The notes under the pieces are model-generated. The model had not been told where the DNA came from. It ran no database searches and saw only the letters and a list, made by a program, of their open reading frames with translations. From Marsupella aquatica (taxonomy: Eukaryota > Marchantiophyta), in assembly GCA_973895155.1 (NCBI GenBank), contig OZ316894.1, positions 3,224,001-3,288,000 of the forward strand: DNA of 64,000 nucleotides, given 5' to 3'. Of the stretch, positions 9,700 to 20,763 are shown one piece after another. The position numbers and the translations under genes were made by a program. Numbering within the stretch: position 1 is the stretch's first letter; every line of letters starts with the position of its first letter.

Positions 9700-12600
9700 G
9701 ACACCTAAGAACAATAAAACATGTTACATTCTCATGTGACATTCTCATGTTTAAAGGTCTGCACATTGCTTGAAAGAAAGTACGACACAAATGGTACCTC
9801 TGGCAAAAATATGTATCGTTTGGTTAGGTAAGAACGTTGCATTTGAAGGTCCATTAAATATATCTTCTGGAGAGGTGTACTCGTGCGAATTCTCGCCACT
9901 AAAAATTCTGGAGAGGTGAACTCGTGCGAATTCTCGCCACTAAAAATTAAGCTGGATCACACATCACCACACGCGAGTAATGGGAAAAAGATGGACAAAG
10001 CCAAATCAATAATAGATATCATTTAAGTTTTATGTTGACAGCAGTATTGTACAATGCTGGGCAGCACAGATACGAGACGCAAGACAGGATTTGACGTCAC
10101 GGTGATAGAACCGAGAAGAGAAAGACAAACAACGATTTGTCGGGAGTCACCGCCGAAATTGAGTTCATCAATATCATTCTCGTCAATCATGCCTTTCATG
10201 CACAAAAAGAGGGTCGAGCATGATTGAGTGGAAGCAGAAGAATCATGACGTAATTGATCAGTGTCTACGGAGTATAGTATGGCTCAAATGCTGTCGCACG
10301 ACCTCATCAGATCGTGCCGTTCTTTCATCTCTTTGACCAGTACCATCAGCGGAAGACAGCCAAAGCATTGATTTCTCGGCACTCAGCATGAATTACGCTT
10401 GAAATTCCTCTGGAGCGAGTGGTGACAGTGTGACGTGCGTAGAGATCGGAAAGAACACCGATGGGGACAGCATCAGCTGGTCGAAGGCTGTGCCACTGAT
10501 TCTGCCCTCATTGATTCACTTCGTTGTCTCGGTCTGGGATTGCGGCTGTGCCACTGATTCTGCACTCATTGATTCAAATCTGAAGGTCTGGAATTACTCT
10601 AGGAATTCGTCTAGAGCGAGAGTGGAAGTGTGACGTGCGTAGAGATCGGAAAGAAGACCGATGGGGAAAGAATCGGCTGTTCGAAGGCTGTGCCACTGCT
10701 CCTGTACTCATCGATTCAGTGCGTTGTCTGAAAGGTCTTCAGCAAAATTGAAAAACTCATGCCAGGCAGGCAGACGGGTTTCGAATTGATGATAGCTTGT
10801 AAGGTCAGGTAACTTCTGACATCAAAAGGGTCCGTTCGATGATAACATTGTAACTATAATGCATTTGGATTGGATTTGCAGCTCATCTACGGTGCACAAT
10901 GCAAACAGAGAGTTTCAGCTCACGTCTTCTGCCGGGGGGGGGGGAGGGGGGTGAGGGGGGGGAAGATCTTACTGTACACGTTTCTCGAAAGAATGATCGA
11001 CTGCAAATCCAGTGAGTACCTGATCGATTCGCCGTCTGGAGGCCTACGGTCCAAAATTCCTACCCTGTAAACGTCAGAAATGATGACAAATGCCGAGAAA
11101 GTTTCTTAATTTTTTGTCCAGAGGATAATAACGTAATCCGAATCAAACCAACGACAGAAATCTGAAACCGCAGAACTCGAGTGTACATGACAATACAAAC
11201 AAGTAAGTCATCAGGGAGAAGGTACAGTATGCCGTACGATGCGCAATGTCAATGGACGATTTGCGGACTATATTCATTTCTACTTTCTCGTTCCATGACA
11301 ACTTCTCACTTCCCAATTTCGAACCGAACCTTCCGATTTCCGAAGACCCGTAGGCGACGGCAGCCGCCCTGTCTGTGAGAGCCAACTTTGACGGTAAATC
11401 AGTGAGTGGAGTAAATTCGAAAGACCTGGTTACTTGCCAACACCGAAGGATGCATACTCCTGAACGTCTCTCCCCTCTCCTCCAGCGACCAGCACGGACG
11501 GGTCCGGCGTGCGACAGAGAAGGAGTGATGGAAACGAAACCACTTCAATATTTGAAGAACATTCAAGATTTATGTCGCAAAGTCAAAACAGCCAGTTAAC
11601 CTGTGCTCTTGAGTTCACTGCGACTCAAATTTCAGACAAAAACTTCCTTTGAATGGGAAAGCTAACCAAATAGATTCTCAGGATGCACTATGCCACGAGA
11701 CCACCAACACGACGTGAGGTAATCGGGGGACGATGTCCAATGGCAGACGATGTTGACGATGTAACCTTGCCAATAGAGCCTTCAATGGTGCATCATTTCA
11801 AAAGGAGACTACCGAAGCTCGCCTACCAACGGCTATTCCAGGCTTAATCACATGGATCCACACGTCTTCGTAGTTGACTGAATCTGAGCGTAAACGCGCT
11901 CATTCTGAATCCGCTTTAGCTCCTGTCCGGGATGTACCACAACCCAACGGAAGGCCATGTCTGTTGCGGCAGAAAAGTACATCGAGCTCAATGCGAGGGG
12001 GAGAAACCCCAGTATAGGGGAAACGAGAAAACCTGAACAAACTCTCAGGTTGGTTTCTGTGAAGTAAAGCACCTCCTGATGAGAAGGAGCACGACATTGA
12101 AAAAAATCAATGTCAAATTTACGAACCCGGTGAATCAGATAAGATAATACATGCCTTGTCGAATTCTAGCGGCCTATAAGAATCACCTCTCTGAACATGA
12201 ATCGAAAATAAGGGCAGTCCCTGTATGTGATAAAACATCGATGCTGTGATGACATCATCATCGTCAATCGATGGATTAAACTTTCAAGTAAGAAGGCTTG
12301 CCCAAGCAAGCAAGTCGTCGTAATAGATCCAATCCCTCCGAACACACGTCACATAATACTTTCGCCGCATTACTAAATTCTTCGGCGCGCCGAGCTCTTG
12401 CATCAACCGTTGATATATGTATATACACACGCGCAGCCTCTACCTCAGTTGGGCTTGTTGACGGCAAGCTTTGGACCGGGTTTCAATTGCGTAATAATAC
12501 AAAACATGACGTCCTCCACAACTTCGCTCGGAAGTCTGTGTGATCCTTCAGTTGTAAATCTGTGCATGACACCTTACACGAAAGAAGAGCGTTGTCGACA

Positions 12601-14480
12601 GCTCCTCAAGCCCTCAGCTGAAAATTCGTCGGTTTCCGCAGTGTTGAGCGCGATAAGAGAGAGGTTTTCAAAGTGCAGAAGGTGAACAGCTCTAAGTCAT
12701 GTAATGGACATGAACATGTACCGATAAATGTGTATAGTCTTTTGCTTGGTAAGAAATTCAGGATCAACAATAGTTCCGCAGTATTCTTCTCATCCGGTAA
12801 CGACGTGGCCATCAATCAGGTGCAGAAGACTTCAAGCGGAATCTGCATGACTGCACTGCGATTAGGAAACACAGCAAAGACTGATTCCCTCAGGGTTCAT
12901 CCACTGACGGCGGCCAACGAGTGGAAAGGATTCCAGGAAGAACAAGGAAGGAAGTAAATAAGTGCCTTCGGCTCTCTAGAAGGCACAGGTGGATGCCCTG
13001 TAGAAGGCACTGATGGATGAACAACCGGCACAGGGGTGCTATCATCTTGACGACTCGTACTATTCTGTCGATCGACGAAAGACAGAGATCGCGTCCGCTG
13101 CTTGCTGCTATGCCTCACGAGGATCCTTATCCTCTTCCGGACCAACTGAGAGCAGAGGATGCGGCTTCCGAACCTGTGGCTCACATCTCGAGCGATCGCT
13201 CGACGTTTCCGGAACGAGAAGAAAAAACAAGACATAACTGTGTAGACAGCTGCTCTGATCAAGCTCTGGTGTATAGGCACTTCTCGCTTCTCCTCCTTAG
13301 TTTCCGGCTCCACCGCCACCACGTATCCAGAAGAATTGCAAGACTCCTCACAAAGCTTGGAAGCTGCAGTTATTCGGCTCTCCGATATCGATGATCCATG
13401 AGCAGTATTACATCCAAATTGACTGATCCACCGTCACCACGCATCCACGAGAACTGCCGGATTGCTCAAATATTTATTGTCAAAAGGTCACAAGATGATT
13501 CACGTACAGCCAGCACCAGATCCAAATTCATTGGACTTCCAGCTGCCTCAGAAATCTTGAAGACCACACTTGAAGCTGTTTGCTAGTTGAATCGCTCGTC
13601 TGAGGGTCACTCATTTCAGCAATTAACGCAACAAACTTGAGCGTCCCTTCTTTCCCCAGCCTTCCCTGGGAAGAAAAAACATTCTAGCTAGTAAGGTCAC
13701 TTTTGTAGCTCACCTTACCGATGGATGGAGCTACCCCTGTGTAAAGTTGGTAGGCGAACCGGTCCCTATACTCTTCATTCGAAATTCCACAAACCCGACA
13801 TTGAAGTGATAAATTATGTATGTACTTCCGATGATAACAACGTTCCCTAACTCTATGATGCTCTGCTGATAGCCACAAGTCCCGAAAAACAGGAGCTGCG
13901 CGGACTTCACTACTCCGACAGCACGAAATCGTGTACGCCGCTCGGAGACCGTCGTCCAAGGACACGATTCAATCTAGCCAGATGCATTCAGGAACAGCCA
14001 CACCGGCGCAGTGTCGCAAGGAAAACAGAAAACTCAGAAACAGAAAAATAAAATAACCATAAAGGGACGATGAGTACAGTCTACCAAACGAGACGAAGAG
14101 CCGCATTCAGGAGAGCTCATCACTTCATCAGGGCCAGTTTGCGACGATGGACGTATTCTTTCTTGCATAAATTCAGACAGCGATCGGGGCGGATTTCTGT
14201 TGGCAAAACGACGAGCCGATGACAGAATGCTGAAATCCAAATAGTCCGCAATCAATCTCGAGCTCCACAAAATCTTCTGCGCGGTACGAAGAATAGATTT
14301 AAGAAAGGAGCCCGCGAGTGTATTTGGTCCGCACGGCAGGGAAGTCGCGCGCAAAAGTGGGGATCCCCCTCTGTTCGTCGCCGACGCCTGTGTGGCTTTT
14401 TGTCGTTGCACGCAGACGTTTAGTCGGCACCTCCTTGGGATACACTCCTCTTCTCGTCGTCTTCTGCTCTATTTCCGAGG
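9700..14480. other. Gene-poor region, no supported gene
   Basis: Apart from the duplication at 10391-10740 I find no recognisable domain on either strand. The longer open frames (for example plus 13017-13394 and minus 12897-13322) overlap each other, lack recognisable motifs, and the minus ones often lack an ATG. A G-homopolymer tract lies at about 10936-10962. Unresolved exons cannot be excluded. Confidence 0.4.
10391..10740. repeat. 200-bp tandem duplication
   Basis: GTGACGTGCGTAGAGATCGG occurs at 10430 and again 200 bp later at 10630. Each is preceded by a GAGCGAG motif and followed by GGCTGTGCCACTG. The second copy is incomplete at its right end and has several substitutions. Confidence 0.8.
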
Positions 14481-14487
14481 AACTCCC

Positions 14488-14715
14488 GTCCCAAGTGCTT
14501 TGGAGCGGCCAGTAATAATTGCTTCCACATTAATGCATATAATTATTCGGAGTTTCGAATTTTCGCTGTCCCAAGTGCTGTGGAGGGGGCTGTAATAATT
14601 GCTTCCGCATTAACGTATATATTCGGAGCTTCGATGTCCCAAGTGCCTTGGAGAGTTGGAGCGGCCGGTAATAATTGCTTCCACATTAATGAATATATTA
14701 TTAGGAGTTTCGATT
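14488..14715 (+). repeat. Three-copy tandem repeat, 68-80 bp
   Basis: Units start at 14488, 14568 and 14636. Each runs GTCCCAAGTGC, GTAATAATTGCTTCC, CATTAA, then GGAG and TTCGA. Unit length varies through small indels. No gene overlaps it. Confidence 0.85.
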
Positions 14716-15808
14716 GCAGATCAAAATGTGACCACATACGCTCTACTAGTCTACTATAGTACTATGGCACTCCGAACCGTTTAAATCATTAACTCTTATT
14801 TCTGAAAGCATGTTTTGATATCTATTTTTGATGGAAATTATGGAGACACGTGTGTTAGGGAATCAAAATTGGATGTATCTTAATTAATTTAATAGTTAAG
14901 GTTATGGATCATAAATTTTTGTGCCACAAAAATTGGTCATATATCATGACCATAAGTCACTCGAAACACTAGTGACAAAAATACTAATTGTTTTTACATA
15001 ACCTAGGAAATAGGGCTGAATAAATATCAAGACATATTCAAATTTTATTTTACTAGTTTAAATTAAAGTAGTGGAGAATCTTCCTGACTGAAGAGATTTT
15101 TAAGTCTTATGAGAAGCTAATCAAATGGCAAAAAATTGTGAATGTTAAACTCTTACAATTAAACTCAAAATTGGGGAAATGTGGCCCATGGGGGTTTCAA
15201 ATACAATGGTGTCTCAAACATTTTTAAAAATGAACCTTGTGATGCCTCGGGCACACTGCAACAGTGTACAAGCCATCATCTTCTCAATTAGTCAAATATA
15301 AGTGGGTTCGCAGCACTATATGCAAATGGGGTTTCATGCAAAAATTGGACCCGCAACACTCATGGGTGTAGTTGTGCATGAAAATTGACCCTAGTAAAAC
15401 CTACTTATAAAGTTCTAAAATTCAGAATAAAGTTTTTACTTCCCAATTTCCTACCAGAGAATCCGTAGTCCTGTAAAGTGCAGAGCGCACCTACATCAAC
15501 GTCCCCCTACCAGCAAGAAATATTGCCGTGTCATTGTCTGAGGCGACAGATTAACATGGCGAGGCATTTAGGGCCACGATCGCAGACAAAACAGCATTTC
15601 CGCCAAAGTATCAGCACCCGTCAGCGTCGGTGACTCGATGTTGGCAGGCAGGCTATTTGGCTGACCTCGTGGCGCCAACTTATCGGTGAAGAAAGCTACC
15701 CTTCCTACTCCACCTCGCCCGCACCTACTGGACTGTGGTTGGAGGATACTCGGTCACTCGGATACCTTTGGGGGTTGGTCAGCTTACCGTTTCCGACCAA
15801 CTCCAGCC
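14716..15808. other. Non-coding, AT-rich
   Basis: No gene is supported. TTTAATAGTTAAGGTTATGGA near 14890-14910 resembles the core of the 77-bp tandem repeat at 28341-28557, so a related repeat may lie here. Confidence 0.45.
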
Positions 15809-16057
15809 TAGGGAGTGGTGCTTTTTAATTTTGGTGCCCTCAAGCCAGGAGGTAGGTGCCCACAGTGTTCCCTTCTGTATTTTGGGTAGTCTAGGGAGAG
15901 GTGCTTTTTAATTTTGGTGCCCTCAATCCGGGAGGTGGGTGCCCACAGAGTTTCCTTCTGTATTTTGGGTAGTTTAGGGAGAGGTGTTTTTTAATTTTGG
16001 TGCCCTCAAGCCAGGAGGTGGGTGCTCAGAGTGTTCCTTGTGTAGTTTGGGTAGGTG
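15809..16057 (+). repeat. 83-bp tandem repeat, three copies
   Basis: Units begin TAGGGAG at 15809, 15892 and 15975, an exact 83-bp spacing. Each holds TTTTTAATTTTGGTGCCCTC and a GGAGGT(A/G)GGTGC block and ends TTTGGGTAG. The third copy is the most diverged at its 3' end. There is no coding content. Confidence 0.9.
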
Positions 16058-16468
16058 GCACGATGGCTACACTCCTTCCAGGATTTCATCTCATACATTC
16101 CAAGTACTCTGAGATTATATTTGAGGTAGGTGATGGTTATTAGTGTGTATGACAATAATATTGTAAGACACTAATTGTGGTCATAAGGTGAATAGTGTTC
16201 CAGAAACTTCAATTTAAAAACTAGAATGGCACAAGACTAAAAATTTGCAATTTTTTTTATAAATGTGCACAATATCTTTCTATACTTTACAATGTACTAC
16301 TCAAGCGCATTGAGCAAGCTTCAGGAACTTCATAAACTATATATCAAACGGCCAAAAAACAGAGGGCGCCAAACCGGGAGACATGATCCCTCAGGCAAAA
16401 GACCCAATCAAGGGGGGAGACCACCAAGGGGCCAAGAAAAGCAAACCCAAAGATAGGAACCCAAACGC

Positions 16469-17218
16469 CTACCTATCAGCAAACTGGAGAGCCTGGTAAA
16501 GCCCCGGGTAAAGCTCCGGTGTGAACTGCATGGGGGGGTCAAGCAAAGGAATCCTACTAGCGGCCCTAAGACCAACAGCCTCCCCCCTACGAAGAATAGT
16601 GAACGCCTGTGCCCGCTGAAGCGCAACAGACACCCTCTGTCTAAAGAATGCAATGATGACCGACACGGGGGGATAGGGCCTCCGCTCGACGTACTGAACT
16701 GCACAAGAGCGAAGAAAACGGTCAAAGGATGGGTGTAGCGCCCCAAAGACCTCCACGGCAAACGGATAGAAGAGGTCCCCGGGGTACCGCACAGCATAGG
16801 CCTCCTCCTTCAGCCGAGCTGCCCTCGCGGCGGCATGGTCTGGTACATGAGCCGCCGAAGCCACGTTGGCCCCACTAGTCGGATCAGCAACAACGACGTC
16901 CCCAAGGGCACGAACACCAGCGCGAGAGAATACCAGATCAGCCCGACGACGATCAGAAACCCCATCCCGTGGAGGTAACACATGTCTCTGCTCCATCATG
17001 ACATGGTAACCAGAATCACGGGCAATGGCCGCCACCACGTCCCGAATGTCGTTGTGGGTCGCAGTCCTCTCACTACCATGACTGCACCTGAGAATGTGAA
17101 TGCCTTGCCCATCAAGGGGCGCTCCACAGACGCAAGTGGGCTGACCCAAGAGGCAAGGGTGAGGAAGACCCAACCGCAACTTCATAAACTCGTTATGAAA
17201 AACTTTGTCAACTGTCAA
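16469..17218 (-). pseudogene. Non-LTR retroelement C-terminus (CCHC plus restriction-like endonuclease)
   Basis: An open frame of about 249 codons without an upstream ATG (a stop lies just before 17235), so this is the 5'-truncated 3' end of an element. A CVCGAPLDGQGIHILRC cluster gives a C-x-C...H...C knuckle, followed by a HNDIRD segment. The next block, RRRADLVF...DVVVADP, fits the PD-(D/E)xK core of restriction-like endonucleases at the C-terminus of R2-type non-LTR retrotransposons, where it nicks target DNA for priming. The reverse transcriptase is missing. The frame is intact to its stop. An A-rich tract (minus strand) near 16249-16260 may be the element's 3' end. The exact clade is not resolved. 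Confidence 0.75.
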
Positions 17219-17744
17219 TTCATTATCCGTTTTTTAATATATTGATCGGGTGACCTCAAACAGTGTCACTCGGTTGAATTTTCATGGGCAACCTATAATT
17301 AGTGTGCGTGACACTAATGTGATACTGTAAAGAGTGTAGTTGAGAAGCCACTCTGTATCATTAGCAAAAGCAAGCGCTAAAGATTTGCATGGAAAGGAAA
17401 CACTGGTGCCCATGCGTACACTGTTCTCGGCAATCACTGTTAGTGTAATTCTGGTGAAGCAAATGTTTGGCTACACCCATGAATTCCTGTTAACTAACAA
17501 AAACTTTACATGCATGCTAAACAGTAATTTTTGGTCCAATGGAAAAAAGGTGCGTGCCACAAGTTCTGCATGAAGATCTGTGACCCTGGCATGCATGTAT
17601 CAGTGTAAACAAGCCCTATTTCCCTCTTATTGTTAGTAGCATTAATTTCCCACAAATAGCAGTGTGGTTGGCACAGAACAAACTATCCATTAGCATTTGA
17701 CTAAAGAGATTCATGCGCAGGTCACAAACATAACATACTCCAAA

Positions 17745-17995
17745 ACACTAATTCCCCCTCCACACACAAGGGGTGTGGATGATATGTGTGTATTTGTGGG
17801 TGAGGTGTGGTGGTGGAAGTACTGGTTTCTCCTCAGCCCCTAGCTGGCCTGCTTGGGGGACCTGGTTTAACCCTCTCTCCCTCCTGGTCTAAGTCTCTAT
17901 CAGATCCATGCGTGTTGTCCCCTTGTGACTACCCTAAATAAAATTGCATGCTCTGAAGAGCAGGAAGTCTAATTATACTCTGTTGGATGGGCCAA
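17745..17995 (+). mobile_element. 5'-truncated tRNA-derived SINE, copy 1
   Basis: Matches the body of the minus-strand SINEs at 54710-54962 and 60474-61056. Shared blocks are CCCCCTCCACACACAAG, then GTGAGGTGTGGTGGTGG, then CTCCTCAGC, then GTTGTCCCCTTGTG, ending CTCTGTTGGATGGGCC. It begins just 3' of where the B box would be, so the Pol III promoter half is missing, the typical result of incomplete reverse transcription. Confidence 0.8.
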
Positions 17996-18896
17996 CTTTT
18001 GGCTTTCAAGGCAACAAACAAAAAAAAACACTAATTTCCAACTCGAAGTAAAGAGTGTAGCAAGGGAGGCTCTGCCCAACGCCTAGGCCCGGCACCTAGG
18101 TTTCAAGCACACCAAAGTTACCTACAATAGGATTCTTTCAGTCCAAATTCCAGTACACTCATGAGTTTGATCGTGAGATGGACTCCAGCAGGCAGCAGGT
18201 GGGTGGCATGAAGAAAGGACCCATAATAATTTGCCAAGCTTGCTAATGGTCCAAACACTATTCTATAATACAAAGAGTAGGTACCTTTGGATGGTCTCAA
18301 TGGGAGATTCTGTCAAACATCTAACTTTATTTTGTGAAATATAATATCAGAAATATGCTTAGGTGGCGCCTCCTGAATGGGTATGAGAGTGAAAACATCA
18401 CCACAAAGGTCATCGTTCTCCTTCAATGGTTCCTATTCTTCAAGGTTAGACTATGGCAAGAGCAATAATTACTGCTCATTACTGCAATTCAGTTCTCAAG
18501 TCCTTCTCCCTCCAGTACTTGAAAACCACGGATTGGGATATGGTCAGGATTAGCTTGAACTTGGAACTCGACCTTGGAATTGTGTGTAAGAAATGAGATT
18601 AGGATGATCTTCGTAAATCGTAACAAACATTTTGGTGATAAGGATGAAGGCAGCGGGTTTTCTATTCCTCAACGTGATCGCCATATAACTCGATCTGTAC
18701 AGGGTACCGTGAAAGACCTCCTTCACTGTGGAATTGGTCATCGATCTTTTCAATTCAGCCCATCGTACTTGGACTGTCCCGCTTGAAGTGTTCGTCTGTA
18801 CGCTCGAGTTCCGTTTTGCACCGAACGAAAATCCCATCGTAGAAGCCCAAGTGACTGGCCATTTTATTGGTAAAGAACGCCTGATTGAATGAGTAG

Positions 18897-18977
18897 CCTC
18901 CATACGAAGAATCTTACTCGATGCATTGTCCATTCTTCTCCATACGAAGAATCTTACTCGATGCATTGTCCATTCTT
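18897..18977. repeat. 40-bp perfect-looking tandem duplication
   Basis: CTCCATACGAAGAATCTTAC followed by CGATGCATTGTCCATTCTTC occurs twice head to tail. It lies inside the unassigned minus frame at 18550-19107 and duplicates 13 codons there without breaking the frame only if an extra base is tolerated. Confidence 0.85.
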
Positions 18978-19031
18978 CCCAGATGTCCGTCCAATTCTGC
19001 TTCCAGGATCCTGCTGTGAGAATTTCACCGC

Positions 19032-19190
19032 ACCTTCTGTTTAACTGGGTTACATCGAGTTGGGGAGAGATGCGTGCTCGAGTCCAAATTCGGTTTGGAG
19101 AATTCAACCGACCTTCTGTTTAACTTGGAAACATCGAGTTAAGGAGAGGTGAGTGCGCGAGTCCAAATTCGGTTTGGAAACTCTATCCCT
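19032..19190. repeat. 79-bp direct repeat, two copies
   Basis: ACCTTCTGTTTAACT begins at 19032 and its copy at 19111. Both continue ACATCGAGTT, GAGTCCAAATTCGGTTTGGA. A handful of substitutions separate the copies. Confidence 0.85.
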
Positions 19191-20763
19191 CTGTTTAGCC
19201 CTTTCCAGTTCCATCTTCATCCCCACTGGTTTGATTCTAATGAACTGGTGCTCCGGCACGTTGTCGTGATGATTATGTACAGAAAGCATCGAACTCCTCC
19301 GCTCCCAAGTTACGTGCGCTTCTTCTTTCCCACTCTTCATTCGTTTCTGTTCTTCTTCTAACAGGTGGCGAGGTGCAAGTTCTAGGTGACTTTGCCTGTA
19401 TTGTCCTACCCATGGATGAGGAGCTTTTGGCAGTCATGGAGTTGAGGATTGAAAATAATTTTACGTTGTCAGTTTGATTTTTACCATTAATGCCCTAAAT
19501 CTACAAAGGGAAAAATTATAACGAGAAAACTCACGAAGGGCTAAGTTAGAAGGAACGGCTTCGGGTAGCGAGAACAAAATGTACTCTATGACAGAGTACA
19601 TTGTTCGCCTTCTCTCCCAGATTGGCCGGCGTAGATTTCAATATCTACCCTAAATAGCTTTAACGTTCGGATAAAATCCACAGTACTTTAGGTGAGAACG
19701 ATTTTCTGACTCGACGATTTTGTAAGAATAAATCTTTATGCTTGACGATCATTTTGTGTCAGTTTTGTTGGGCTTCATAGAGAGACCAAAGAGATTGTAT
19801 GGCAGAGAGTACATTGTTCACCTTCCTTCCACTATGGCTTAGTCAGGCCATAGATACGGAACAAGGCACTAGCACTTCAACAATAGCTATGCTGGATATT
19901 ATCTGTACGCTCTGATTTGACTCGATAAATCCTGAAATGGATCACTCAGGTTTGCCAGATTTCGATGCCTTTCTCGAAGGAAAATTCTTTTTCTATGACT
20001 GTAGCTGGGAAGGGTAAAGTGGTATACCAGGACAACGTCAACGTTGGGATAGGACCCTTGCATTTCAGCCTGCCACAATTCTTCTTTCGTATGCGAGACA
20101 CCCCAATTAGGAAATCCTCAAACTCCCAATCGTCTGGGCATGAAGCTCTATACAAATTCAAGAGACACAAACTAAAAGCACAAAGATGGTGATGCATGGG
20201 TTATAAACATAACATGGCCCACAAGCCAATTTACAGTATGTAGACAACACGTACAGACCACAATGGATACTTGAGAAAGCCATAAGGTGGTTCACATGAG
20301 AGCAGCGTCACTGACATAACCGCAACTGTGATACAATTACAACTCTGCTTCCAGCTCTAAAGTTCTCTTACAAGCGGAAGCGGTCTCCCTACAAGAAATA
20401 ATGAACCGCCACTTCAAACAAGTGTAGTATTCTGATTTACAAATAACAGCTCTGCATCATGGGACTGACTAAGCTGTTCAGACTCGGGGCAAATGCTCAG
20501 CTAATGATCTGGGGAAAAAAGGATTCCAAAACTCTACCAGCCTCTTAGGCAATCCTCGTTTGGAATCTCCCATGGATTCTGCAGGACACGTTGCTGTTTT
20601 CAAGCATTAGAAGCCAAAAAATAAGGGGCATAATTTACACGATTGCAAGCCTCCGGACGGCTGCAACTGGACATGTGACATTATCACTAGAGAATATCTG
20701 GCAGCGCCCCCAAGTCAGAACTTGCTGTTGTAACTTGGCAGGAATTGAAGAAATATACTTTTC

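Larger units (their letters stand above)
18000..20763. other. Region downstream of the coiled-coil gene; unassigned open frames
   Basis: A 186-codon minus-strand frame at 18550-19107 has no ATG at its start and no domain I recognise; it could be a 3' exon or chance. A smaller minus frame at 19946-20197 does start with ATG and is equally unrecognised. Short duplications lie within: 18897-18977 and 19032-19190. No gene call is justified. Confidence 0.35.

Noticed and set aside
12897-13394. Opposed 125- and 141-codon frames
   Set aside because: Both strands are open over the same interval, neither has a domain, and no splice structure supports either.
17745-17760. CACTAATTCCCCC as a possible second CACTA terminus
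   Set aside because: No inverted partner, no 3-bp duplication and no subterminal repeats; it is the truncated start of a SINE.
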